44,650 nucleotides of DNA from Methylibium sp. (lineage in GTDB: Bacteria > Pseudomonadota > Gammaproteobacteria > Burkholderiales > Burkholderiaceae_C). This document shows positions 27,639 through 40,406 of the stretch, one piece after another (within the stretch, counting starts at the first letter, position 1; each line of letters begins with the position of its first letter). A program made the translations under genes and the position numbers. The notes under the pieces were generated by a model. The model was not told the DNA's origin and ran no database searches. It saw only the letters and a program-made list of their open reading frames with translations. The DNA lies in NCBI RefSeq assembly GCF_013817345.1, contig NZ_JACDCW010000002.1:71498-116147 (forward strand). Reading direction: 5' to 3'.

Positions 27639-28511
27639 ATGAAGCGACGCCAGTTCATTCACGCGGGCCTGCAGGCCTGCTGGCTCGGCCCGGCAAGCAT
27701 GGCCCGGGCACAGCCGAACGTCGGCGCCTCGAGCGTGCTGCGCTTCGGCACCACGCCGGTGTTCCTCGACGACCAGACGGGCTTTCTCGCCCGGTGGGCC
27801 GGCTACCTCAGCACCGTCGCCGGCATGCGCGTCGAGTTCGTCTCCCGGCGCAGCTACCGCGACATCATGGGTCTGCTGCGAAGCCAGGAGCTGGAGGCGG
27901 CCTGGATCTGCGGCTATCCGTGGGTGATGAACAAGGCGCAGCTGCGCGGCCTGTCGGTGCCGCTCTACCGCGGCGAGCCGCTGTACCAGTCTTACCTGAT
28001 CGTGCCGGCGACCGATGCGGACACAGCCTCGGTGCTCGATCTGCGCGGCAAGGTCTTCGCCTACTCCGACCCCGACTCCAACTCCGGCTACCTGGTGCCG
28101 CGCACCACCTTGATGAAGGCCGGCGTCGATCCCGACCGGCATTTCGCGCGCAGTTTCTACACCTGGGGCCATCGCAACGTGGTCAGCGCGGTGGCGGCAG
28201 GGCTGGCACAGGCGGGCGCCGTCGATGGCTACGTGTGGGACACCCTGCAACGGGTGGCGCCGGCCCTGGTCGCGAAGACGCGCGTCGCATGGCGAAGCGA
28301 GTTCTACGGCTTTCCGCCGCTGGCCGTGCGGGCCAGCCTCGACCCCGAGATCGAGCGCCGGCTGCAGGGCGCCCTGCTCGGCATGGCCGACGATCCGAAC
28401 GGCAAGGGACTGCTGAGCGAGCTCAACCTGAGCGGCTTCGGCCGCTTCGAGCCGGCCTTGTTCGAAAGCATCGCTGCGCTGGCTGCGCTGAGCGGTGCAC
28501 GAGTGGGATAG
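27639..28511 (+). CDS. aioX: Periplasmic arsenite-binding protein AioX
   Basis: PhnD/phosphonate-type periplasmic binding protein that senses arsenite and passes the signal to the histidine kinase AioS. It has 290 residues. The N-terminus KRRQFIHAG with a following ARA is a Tat-like export signal. The body has [30 protein letters not shown] and [16 protein letters not shown], typical of AioX. Cys91 in WICGYPW is in the place of the cysteine reported essential for arsenite sensing in Agrobacterium AioX (from memory). AGGAGGAGG precedes the ATG. It is divergent from aioB and followed by aioS after 7 nt. Confidence 0.94.
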   Translation: MKRRQFIHAGLQACWLGPASMARAQPNVGASSVLRFGTTPVFLDDQTGFLARWAGYLSTVAGMRVEFVSRRSYRDIMGLLRSQELEAAWICGYPWVMNKAQLRGLSVPLYRGEPLYQSYLIVPATDADTASVLDLRGKVFAYSDPDSNSGYLVPRTTLMKAGVDPDRHFARSFYTWGHRNVVSAVAAGLAQAGAVDGYVWDTLQRVAPALVAKTRVAWRSEFYGFPPLAVRASLDPEIERRLQGALLGMADDPNGKGLLSELNLSGFGRFEPALFESIAALAALSGARVG

Positions 28512-28518
28512 GACGGCC

Positions 28519-30030
28519 ATGCGCATCCCGCAGGCCTGGAACCCGCGCACCTGGAGTTACCGGGCCAAGGTGCCGCTGCTGATCACCGCCATTTCGGTGC
28601 TCACCGCCCTGGCGATCTCGGTGGCCATCGCGCTGTCGGCGCGCCACTGGCTGCGCGAGGACCTGCACGACCACGCGGGCACCGTGGCTCAGTCGCTCGC
28701 CCGCGGCCTGGTCGTGCACATCGCGCGCGACGATGTCTGGGAAGCCTTCGAAGCCGTGCGCGCCGTCGCTGCCGTGGAGGGCGGGCCACAACGCTGCGAC
28801 GTGGTTGTGCTGGACCGCGGCAACGCCGTGTTCGTGTCGTCCGATCCGCTTCGCTTCGGCGTCGGCTCGCCGCTGGCTGGACTCAGCGCGCCGTTGCAGC
28901 AGGCGGCCGCCTTGAAAACGAAGCGGGACGAGGCGGTGCTGGCGGAGACCCGCAGCGGGGCCGATGCCTATGCCGTCGTCAAGCTGCCGCTGCTGTCGGC
29001 CGACCAGGAACCCATCGGCACGCTGCTCATGAGCTACTCGCACGCCGTCTTCGCGCAGCGCTATCGCGACACGATCGCCACCCTGGCCGGCATCACGCTC
29101 GGGCTGGTCGTGCTGTTGATTCCGCTCGGCTGGTGGGTGGGCCACCGCCTGGCGAGCCCGGTCGCGCGGGTGACCGACGCGCTCTACCGGCTGGGTGAGG
29201 AGGCGGCGCACAAATCGACGGCTTACGCGGGTATCTCCGCCGCAGGCACGCCACCGCCGCCGGCGCCCGCAAGCGAACTCGCGCGGCTCGAACACTCGAT
29301 GTCGCTGCTGCAGGAGCAATTGCGCGAGAAGGAGCAACTGCAGCAGCAGTTCGTGGCGGCCGACCGGCTCGCGGCGATCGGCCGCATGACCTCGGGCGTC
29401 GCGCACGAGATCAACAACCCGCTGGCCGGCATGCTCAATGCGCTGAGCAATCTGCGCAAGGACCCGAAGCTCTTGCCACGCACGGTCGCCTTGCTGGAGC
29501 GCGGGCTCGAGCAGATTCGACAGACGCTCTCGGCGCTGCTGATCGAAACGAAGACCAATGCGCGACCGCTCTCGCCGGCGGACATCGAGGACCTCCGCGT
29601 CCTCGTGCATCCGCAGGCTCAGCGCAAGCAACTCCGGCTCGACTGGAGCTACCCCGTCGAAGGCGACTTGGCCGTGCCGGCCGCACCGGTGCGCCAAGTC
29701 GTTCTCAACCTGCTGCTCAATGCAGTGCAGGCCAGCGAGGCGTGGATCGCCTTCACGGCCACCACCACCGATCACGAGCTCGTGTTGCGGGTGGCAAACG
29801 ACGGACAGGAGTTCCCACCGCCCCGGCGCGCGCGCCCGTTCGAGCCCGTGGTCGGCGGTGAAGGCCATGGCCTCGGGCTGTGGGCGAGTCATCAGCTGGT
29901 GAGCTCCATGGGCGGACGCATCACGCTATCGGCCGACCCCGGCACAACGGTCTTCGAAGTCCGCATCCCGCTGCAGCCGCTGCCCGGCGCAAGCAACCGC
30001 TCCACCTTTTCGCCCGAACTCTCCGCATGA
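28519..30030 (+). CDS. aioS: Arsenite-responsive sensor histidine kinase AioS
   Basis: Membrane histidine kinase of 503 residues that phosphorylates AioR when AioX reports arsenite. Two membrane helices (about residues 15-42, [18 protein letters not shown], and about 190-212) enclose a periplasmic domain of about 150 residues that should contact AioX. A HAMP-like linker and a coiled coil ([20 protein letters not shown]) lead to the HisKA box with His296 in [12 protein letters not shown]. The HATPase region has [11 protein letters not shown] (N-box) and [11 protein letters not shown] (G-box). The start at 28519 follows GGA weakly; an ATG at 28495 overlapping aioX is an alternative. Its stop overlaps the aioR start by 4 nt (ATGA). 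Confidence 0.93.
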   Translation: MRIPQAWNPRTWSYRAKVPLLITAISVLTALAISVAIALSARHWLREDLHDHAGTVAQSLARGLVVHIARDDVWEAFEAVRAVAAVEGGPQRCDVVVLDRGNAVFVSSDPLRFGVGSPLAGLSAPLQQAAALKTKRDEAVLAETRSGADAYAVVKLPLLSADQEPIGTLLMSYSHAVFAQRYRDTIATLAGITLGLVVLLIPLGWWVGHRLASPVARVTDALYRLGEEAAHKSTAYAGISAAGTPPPPAPASELARLEHSMSLLQEQLREKEQLQQQFVAADRLAAIGRMTSGVAHEINNPLAGMLNALSNLRKDPKLLPRTVALLERGLEQIRQTLSALLIETKTNARPLSPADIEDLRVLVHPQAQRKQLRLDWSYPVEGDLAVPAAPVRQVVLNLLLNAVQASEAWIAFTATTTDHELVLRVANDGQEFPPPRRARPFEPVVGGEGHGLGLWASHQLVSSMGGRITLSADPGTTVFEVRIPLQPLPGASNRSTFSPELSA

Positions 30031-31370
30031 GCGCAACGAACAAGATCTGCCTGGTCGAAGACGACGAGTTGCTCGGCGAAACCCTGTGCGAACGTTTTCG
30101 CATCGAGGGGCTCCCGGCCGACTGGTTCAAGACGGGCCGCGAGGCTTTGCTCGCGCTGGAGAGGCGCCGCTACGCGCTGGCGATCTGCGACCTGCGCCTG
30201 CCCGACATGTCGGGCGCGGCGATCTTCGAAGCGCTCGATGCCGCGAAGCGCCCGCCCTTCGTCTTCATGACCGGATTCGGCAGCATCGACGAAGCCGTCG
30301 GCCTGCTCAAGGCCGGCGCGGTGGACTTCGTCACCAAGCCTTTCGATCTCGATCAGCTCATGGCGCGCGTGCACGGCTTTTGCGCCGCGGCGCCGGCCGG
30401 CCGTGACGAGCCGCTGCTCGGCATTTCACCCTCCATGCGCAAGATCGAGGCGCTCACGGATCGCCTGGCCGAGAGCGTCGAATCCGTCCTCATTTCGGGC
30501 GAATCCGGTGTGGGCAAGGAAGTGATCGCCGCGCTGCTGCACCGCAAGGGCGGCAAGCACCGCACGGGCGAATGGGTCGCGGTCAATTGCGCGGGGATTC
30601 CCGAGGCGCTGATCGAAGCCGAGCTGTTCGGCTATGTGCGTGGCGCCTTCACCGGCGCGGCGCGCGCGCACCGGGGTCTGATCGAGCAGGCCAACGGCGG
30701 CACCCTCTTCCTCGACGAGATCGGCGACATGCCGCTGGGCATGCAGTCGCGCTTGCTGCGCGTGCTGCAGGAACGCAAGGTCACGCGCATCGGGGCCGAG
30801 TCGGCGACGCCGGTCGATTTCCGGCTCGTGTGCGCGACGCACCGCGACCTGCCGGCCATGGTGCGCGCGGGCCTGTTCCGCGAGGACCTGTACTACCGCA
30901 TCAACGTGATCACCGTGGCAGCGCCCCCGCTCAGGGAGCGCCGCGAGGACATCGTCTGGCTCGCCGACCGCATGCTGGCCGAGCTGGGAAGCAGCAACAC
31001 GCGGCCGAGCTGCCGACTGACGCTCGAGGCGCAGCAGGCCCTGTTTACTCACGGCTGGCCGGGCAATGTTCGCGAGCTCAACCATGTGCTGCGCCGCGCG
31101 CTCGCGCTGGGGGCGGGGCCGGTGCTCCAAGCTGCGGACCTGTTTCCTGCGGCTCCCGGTTCGGCTGCGCAGTCGCCGGCGGGCCGTGTTGGCGGATCGC
31201 TCAACGAACACATGGAAACCGCCGAGCGGGCCTTCGTCATCGCTGTGCTCCGGGAACACAAGGGCTTGGTGACGGAGGCGGCGACGCGGCTCGGCATCAG
31301 CCGCAAGACGCTGTGGGAAAAGATGCGCCGCTACGGAATCGACCGCCAGGATCACAGGGCGGAGGTGTGA
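30027..31370 (+). CDS. aioR: Sigma-54-dependent response regulator AioR
   Basis: NtrC-family activator of 447 residues that turns on aioBA with RpoN. The receiver domain has the acidic pair at residues 11-12, phospho-acceptor Asp55 (ICDLRLPDMSG) and the conserved Lys in VTKPFD. The AAA+ domain has Walker A GESGVGKE, the sigma-54 contact loop GAFTGA near 206-211 and Walker B GTLFLDEIGDMPL. A Fis-type HTH ends the protein (VTEAATRLGISRKTLWEKMR). The start at 30027 overlaps the aioS stop by 4 nt, so translation is coupled. It is expected to bind the two GTTAC-N6-GTAAC sites between aioB and aioX. Confidence 0.95.
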   Translation: MSATNKICLVEDDELLGETLCERFRIEGLPADWFKTGREALLALERRRYALAICDLRLPDMSGAAIFEALDAAKRPPFVFMTGFGSIDEAVGLLKAGAVDFVTKPFDLDQLMARVHGFCAAAPAGRDEPLLGISPSMRKIEALTDRLAESVESVLISGESGVGKEVIAALLHRKGGKHRTGEWVAVNCAGIPEALIEAELFGYVRGAFTGAARAHRGLIEQANGGTLFLDEIGDMPLGMQSRLLRVLQERKVTRIGAESATPVDFRLVCATHRDLPAMVRAGLFREDLYYRINVITVAAPPLRERREDIVWLADRMLAELGSSNTRPSCRLTLEAQQALFTHGWPGNVRELNHVLRRALALGAGPVLQAADLFPAAPGSAAQSPAGRVGGSLNEHMETAERAFVIAVLREHKGLVTEAATRLGISRKTLWEKMRRYGIDRQDHRAEV

Positions 31371-31387
31371 GCCCGAATGCCGCATCG

Positions 31388-31413
31388 AGCCGGCCGCGGC
31401 TCCCGTGCCGGCT
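31388..31413. terminator. Possible terminator between aioR and arsH
   Basis: Perfect arms AGCCGGC and GCCGGCT with a 12-nt loop lie in the 90 nt between these convergent genes. No T-run follows on either strand. Confidence 0.35.
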
Positions 31414-31460
31414 TGACTCCAGGTGGTGAGCCATCGAGCCACGCAAATCCATGAAAACGC

Positions 31461-32294
31461 TCAGATGGCTCGTTGATTCACACGTCTCGACAGTTCGTCG
31501 GCGCTTTCCTTGCGTTCGCTGTACCGATCGACCAGGTACGGGCTGACGTCTCGCGTGAGCAGCGTGAACTTGAACAGTTCCTCCATCACGTCGACCACGC
31601 GCTCGTAGTAGGCCGAGGGCTTCATGCGCCCGGCCTCGTCGAACTCGAGGAAGGCCTTGGCGACCGACGACTGGTTGGGGATGGTGATCATGCGCATCCA
31701 GCGGCCGAGCACGCGCATCTGGTTGACGGCATTGAAGGACTGCGAGCCGCCCGAGACCTCCATCACCGCCAGCGTCTTGCCCTGGGTCGGGCGCACTGCA
31801 CCGAGCGCCAGCGGGATCCAGTCGATCTGCGCTTTCAGGATGCCGGTCATGGCGCCGTGCCGCTCCGGCGAGCACCAGACCATGCCCTCGGCCCAGAGTG
31901 CGGCTTCGCGCAACTCCTGCACCTTGGGGTGGCTGTCAGGCGCGGCGTCGGGCAGCGGCAGGCCAGCGGGATCGAAGATGCGCGTCTCGCCGCCCATCGC
32001 CTGCAGCAGCCGGGCGGCCTCGAAGGTGAGCAGGCGGCTGTAGGAGCGCTCGCGCAGGGAGCCGTAGAGCAGCAGGAAGCGCGGCGCGTGGGTCGAGCTG
32101 GCGGCAGCGGCGAGCCGCTCGTTCGACGGCGCGTCGAAGCACTCCGCGGCGAGTTGAGGAAGCTCGGCGAGGTTCGGGCTCGCGGCGTCGGGCAAGGGCG
32201 ATTCAGCGGTCGCGGCCAGACTGAGGGGCGGGTGAGAAGTGGGCACGTCGGGGATCTCGGGGACTCGGTCTTGAAGGAGGTCGGCGCCGAGCAT
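31461..32294 (-). CDS. arsH: Arsenical resistance flavoprotein ArsH
   Basis: NADPH-dependent FMN reductase of the ArsH family, in characterised members an oxidase of trivalent methylated and aromatic arsenicals. The FMN phosphate loop is [16 protein letters not shown], and [20 protein letters not shown] with [26 protein letters not shown] is highly diagnostic. The open frame gives 277 residues; about 70 residues precede the flavodoxin fold, longer than most ArsH proteins, and part is Pro/Ala-rich. The only in-frame ATG before the fold is at 32294, without a clear Shine-Dalgarno; a downstream GTG start is possible. It is divergent from arsR, sharing the operator region. Confidence 0.93.
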   Translation of the reverse strand: MLGADLLQDRVPEIPDVPTSHPPLSLAATAESPLPDAASPNLAELPQLAAECFDAPSNERLAAAASSTHAPRFLLLYGSLRERSYSRLLTFEAARLLQAMGGETRIFDPAGLPLPDAAPDSHPKVQELREAALWAEGMVWCSPERHGAMTGILKAQIDWIPLALGAVRPTQGKTLAVMEVSGGSQSFNAVNQMRVLGRWMRMITIPNQSSVAKAFLEFDEAGRMKPSAYYERVVDVMEELFKFTLLTRDVSPYLVDRYSERKESADELSRRVNQRAI

Positions 32295-32320
32295 AGGCCC
32301 GGCACTTCCGTGAGAAGTGA

Positions 32321-32340
32321 ATATCGGCTCTTGCCGGTAT
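32321..32340. promoter_or_regulatory. Palindromic operator candidate between arsH and arsR
   Basis: ATATCGGC-TCTT-GCCGGTAT has 8-bp arms with one mismatch. It overlaps the -35 element of the predicted arsR promoter and lies upstream of arsH, so ArsR bound here could repress both directions. Confidence 0.5.
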
Positions 32341-32359
32341 CCAATGCTTCCAATATTAT
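32331..32359 (+). promoter_or_regulatory. Predicted sigma-70 promoter of arsR operon
   Basis: TTGCCG (-35) and TATTAT (-10) are separated by exactly 17 nt. Transcription would begin about 6-8 nt later, at or within a base or two of the arsR ATG at 32366, so the transcript would be leaderless. No ribosome binding site precedes that ATG. Confidence 0.6.
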
Positions 32360-32365
32360 CGAATC

Positions 32366-32689
32366 ATGGAAGAACACGATGTCGTCAAGTCCTTGGCCGC
32401 GCTCGCACAACCTTCGCGCCTGCGGGTGTTCCGCTCGCTGGTGGTCGCGGGCCCCGAAGGGCTCACGCCCGGGGCGATGTCCGAAGAACTGGACGTGGCG
32501 GCAACTACGCTGTCCTTTCACCTCAAGGAACTGACGCACGCCGGCCTGATTTCGCAGGAGCGCGACGGCCGTCACCTGATCTACCGCGCGGCCTTCGGGC
32601 GCATGAACGCCCTGCTCGGCTACCTCACGGCGCATTGCTGCGAAGGCCAGCCGTGCGAGGTCGAGGACGCGGGTTGCACGAACTGCTGA
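32366..32689 (+). CDS. arsR: Arsenite-responsive repressor ArsR
   Basis: Winged-helix SmtB/ArsR-family repressor that leaves DNA when arsenite binds. The 107 residues include the recognition helix region AATTLSFHLKELTHAGLISQ and the wing ERDGRHLIYRA. The classical ELCVCDL motif of R773 ArsR is absent; instead there are cysteines 91, 92 and 97 (HCCEGQPC), plus 104 and 107, near the C-terminus. This resembles the CC...C site of Acidithiobacillus ferrooxidans ArsR. The predicted promoter puts the transcription start at the ATG. It heads arsR-arsC-arsC-aqpS. Confidence 0.95.
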   Translation: MEEHDVVKSLAALAQPSRLRVFRSLVVAGPEGLTPGAMSEELDVAATTLSFHLKELTHAGLISQERDGRHLIYRAAFGRMNALLGYLTAHCCEGQPCEVEDAGCTNC

Positions 32690-32708
32690 ACCATCACAAG
32701 GAGTCGCC

Positions 32709-33203
32709 ATGAACGAGAAGACGTATCAGGTGCTGTTCGTTTGCACCGGCAACTCGGCGCGTTCGATCCTGGCCGAGGGCCTGATGAACAACGCCGGCCG
32801 CGGCGGCTTCGTCGCGCACTCGGCCGGCAGCCGGCCCAGCGGCACGGTCAACCCCTTCGCCCTTTCGACCTTGCGCGATCTGCGCCTGCCCACCGAGGGT
32901 TACCGCAGCAAGAGCTGGGAAGAGTTCGCCGGCCCCGAAGCACCTGCGCTCGACTTCGTCTTCACCGTCTGCGACAACGCGGCGGGCGAGGTCTGCCCGG
33001 TGTGGCCGGGGCAGCCGGTGACGGCGCACTGGGGCGTGCGCGATCCGGCGGCCTTCGAGGGCAGCGACGCCGAGAAAGCGAAGGTCTTCATGGAAACCGC
33101 CGTCACGCTCAAGCGGCGCATCGAGCTGATGCTGGCGCTGCCGCTGGACAAGCTCGACACCATGGCGATCCGGCGCGAGGTGCGCGAGATCGGCACGCGC
33201 TGA
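32709..33203 (+). CDS. arsC: Arsenate reductase, LMW-PTP (thioredoxin-type) ArsC, copy 1
   Basis: Reduces arsenate to arsenite in the cytoplasm through a cascade of three cysteines recycled by thioredoxin. In 164 residues the phosphatase-like P-loop is CTGNSARS with Cys12; the other redox cysteines are Cys88 and Cys96 (FTVCDNAAGEVCPVWPG). The catalytic aspartate is in GVRDP. AAGGAG lies 6 nt before the ATG; arsR ends 19 nt earlier. A second, clearly divergent ArsC follows after 40 nt. Confidence 0.94.
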   Translation: MNEKTYQVLFVCTGNSARSILAEGLMNNAGRGGFVAHSAGSRPSGTVNPFALSTLRDLRLPTEGYRSKSWEEFAGPEAPALDFVFTVCDNAAGEVCPVWPGQPVTAHWGVRDPAAFEGSDAEKAKVFMETAVTLKRRIELMLALPLDKLDTMAIRREVREIGTR

Positions 33204-33243
33204 ATTTTCGCTGCCCCCAGATGCTCGATCTCCCCACACACCC

Positions 33244-33738
33244 ATGACCACCAACGTCCTCATCCTTTGCACCCACAACTCGGCGCGCAGCGTGCTGGCC
33301 GAGGCGATGCTCAACCATCTGGCCGAGCGGCTGGACCGGGACGTGCGAGCCTTCAGTGCAGGCAGTGCGCCGAGCGGGCGCATCAATCCCTTGGCGATCG
33401 AGGCGCTGCAAACGGCGGGTATCGCGACCGGCGGGTACCGCAGCAAGAGCTGGGACGAATTCGCAGTGGCTGACGCACCGACCATGCGCATCGTGATCAC
33501 CGTGTGCGACAGCGCGGCGCAGGAAACCTGCCCCTACTGGCCCGGCGGTCCGGTGCAGGCGCACTGGGGGTATCCGGACCCGTCCAATGCGCCGGGGGAT
33601 GAGGTCGCGCGGCGCAATGCCTTCGAACTCACCCGCCAGGCGCTCGGCTACCGCATGCTGCAACTGCTGCGGCTGCCGCTGGAGCGCTTGGACGATGCGG
33701 CGCTGAAGCAGGCGCTGGTCGCCGTTTCGGCGAGCTGA
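33244..33738 (+). CDS. arsC: Arsenate reductase, LMW-PTP (thioredoxin-type) ArsC, copy 2
   Basis: Second ArsC of the same family and the same length (164 residues). The P-loop is CTHNSARS with Cys9, and the cysteine pair is Cys88 and Cys96 (ITVCDSAAQETCPYWPG), so all three redox cysteines are kept. The shared GYRSKSWDEFA and HWGYPDPS blocks show common ancestry with copy 1, but the rest differs widely, so this is an old duplication or a separate acquisition. CTHNSARS is the commoner P-loop form in the family. No clear Shine-Dalgarno precedes the ATG. Confidence 0.94.
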   Translation: MTTNVLILCTHNSARSVLAEAMLNHLAERLDRDVRAFSAGSAPSGRINPLAIEALQTAGIATGGYRSKSWDEFAVADAPTMRIVITVCDSAAQETCPYWPGGPVQAHWGYPDPSNAPGDEVARRNAFELTRQALGYRMLQLLRLPLERLDDAALKQALVAVSAS

Positions 33739-33746
33739 GGCGCGCG

Positions 33747-34454
33747 ATGCAGGAGCTCTCTCGCCGGCTTTTGGCCGAAGCGCTCGGCACTGCCTTGCTG
33801 CTCGTGGTCGTGATCGGCTCTGGCGTCATGGCCGAGCGGCTGGCCGGGGGCAACGTCGCCCTTGCGCTGCTGGCCAATGCGCTGGCAACCGTTGGCGGCC
33901 TTTACATCCTGATCGAGGCACTGGGCCCCGTGAGCGGTGCGCATTTCAACCCGGCGGTCAGCGCCGTGATGGCGTGGCGTGGCGAGTTGCCGCGTTCCGC
34001 CCTGGTGCCCTATACCTTGGCGCAGCTCGGTGGCGCGGTGCTGGGCGCCTGGCTGGCGCATGCGATGTTCGACATGCAGATCCTGCAGTTCTCGAGCAAG
34101 CTGCGCAGCGGCAACGGCCAGTGGATCGCCGAGGCGGTCGCCACCGCCGGGCTGCTGCTCGTGATCCTGCGGGCGCCGGCCGGCCGCGCGCCGGTCATGG
34201 TGGCAAGCTACATCGGCGCGGCCTACTGGTTCACCGCCTCGACCTCGTTCGCCAACCCGGCGGCGGTGTTCGGCCGCATGTTCAGCGACAGCTTCGCCGG
34301 CATCGCGCCGGTCAGCGCGCCGGGCTTCGTCGCAGCCGAATTCGTGGGCGCCGCCATCGGCCTGGCACTGCATCAGGCGCTGGAGCCGCGCCGGCCGCTG
34401 GCCGATCATCCGAACGTGATCGAGTCTTCGGGCAAGCCGACGGTTGCGCGCTGA
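33747..34454 (+). CDS. aqpS: Aquaglyceroporin of the ars operon (AqpS-like)
   Basis: MIP-family channel of 235 residues with six membrane helices and two half-helices carrying NPA boxes: HFNPAVS and FANPAAVF. In normal aquaporins the second box is followed by the selectivity-filter arginine (NPAR); here it is alanine, so the pore should be wider and not water-specific. As in Sinorhizobium AqpS, it probably lets arsenite made by ArsC leave the cell down its gradient. GAGG lies before the ATG, 8 nt after arsC copy 2. No ArsB or Acr3 pump is present nearby. The C-terminal tail is short and soluble. Confidence 0.92.
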   Translation: MQELSRRLLAEALGTALLLVVVIGSGVMAERLAGGNVALALLANALATVGGLYILIEALGPVSGAHFNPAVSAVMAWRGELPRSALVPYTLAQLGGAVLGAWLAHAMFDMQILQFSSKLRSGNGQWIAEAVATAGLLLVILRAPAGRAPVMVASYIGAAYWFTASTSFANPAAVFGRMFSDSFAGIAPVSAPGFVAAEFVGAAIGLALHQALEPRRPLADHPNVIESSGKPTVAR

Positions 34455-34487
34455 AGCAACCTCCCCCACCCAAGGCGCAACCGCGGT

Positions 34488-34904
34488 TTACTTGGCCTGA
34501 TTCGTCAGGGCGACGAGGTACTCGGCGATGTCGAGCGTGCCGTCCTTGTCGGGGTTGGCCGCTTCGAACACCTTCTGGCTCTTGATGCCGGCCGCCTTCG
34601 CTTCCTTGGGGTCGAGCGTGCCGTCGTTGTCCGGGTTGGCCTGCTTGAACTGGTGAGCAATTGCGGCCGCGAATTCCTTCTTGTCGAGCGTGCCGTCCTT
34701 GTCGGGATTCGCCGCCTCGAACGCCTTCTTGGTGATGCCGAACTTCGTGGCCTCCTTCATGTCGACGGTGCCGTCGTTGTCGGGATTGGCGACCTTGAAG
34801 GCGGCATCGATCTGGGCGGCGGTCAGCTTCATGTCGGCCATGTCGGCAGCGAAGGCGGCGGTGCTGGCGGCGCAGAGCACGAGGCAGGCAAAAGTGTTCT
34901 TCAT
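34488..34904 (-). CDS. Secreted four-EF-hand calcium-binding protein
   Basis: Exported protein of 138 residues. The signal MKNTFACLVLCAASTAAFAA is cleaved at the AFA site. The mature part has four EF-hand loops: NPDNDGTVDMKE, NPDKDGTLDKKE, NPDNDGTLDPKE and NPDKDGTLDIAE, each with Asn at position 1, Asp at 3, 5 and 9 and Glu at 12. This suggests calcium binding in the periplasm or outside the cell; partner and role are unknown. CAGGAG precedes the ATG at 34904. It converges with aqpS (33 nt apart) and lies 99 nt downstream of the trehalose operon. Confidence 0.9.
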   Translation of the reverse strand: MKNTFACLVLCAASTAAFAADMADMKLTAAQIDAAFKVANPDNDGTVDMKEATKFGITKKAFEAANPDKDGTLDKKEFAAAIAHQFKQANPDNDGTLDPKEAKAAGIKSQKVFEAANPDKDGTLDIAEYLVALTNQAK

Positions 34905-35003
34905 GTGAATCTCCTGAAAGGGTAACGAGAGTGGGAATGCGGAGGCGTTTGTCACCGAAGCAAGCGCGAATGGCGAGTGCAGCGATGACGGCAGCGACCC
35001 GTT

Positions 35004-40402
<5,399 letters not shown>

Positions 40403-40406
<4 letters not shown>

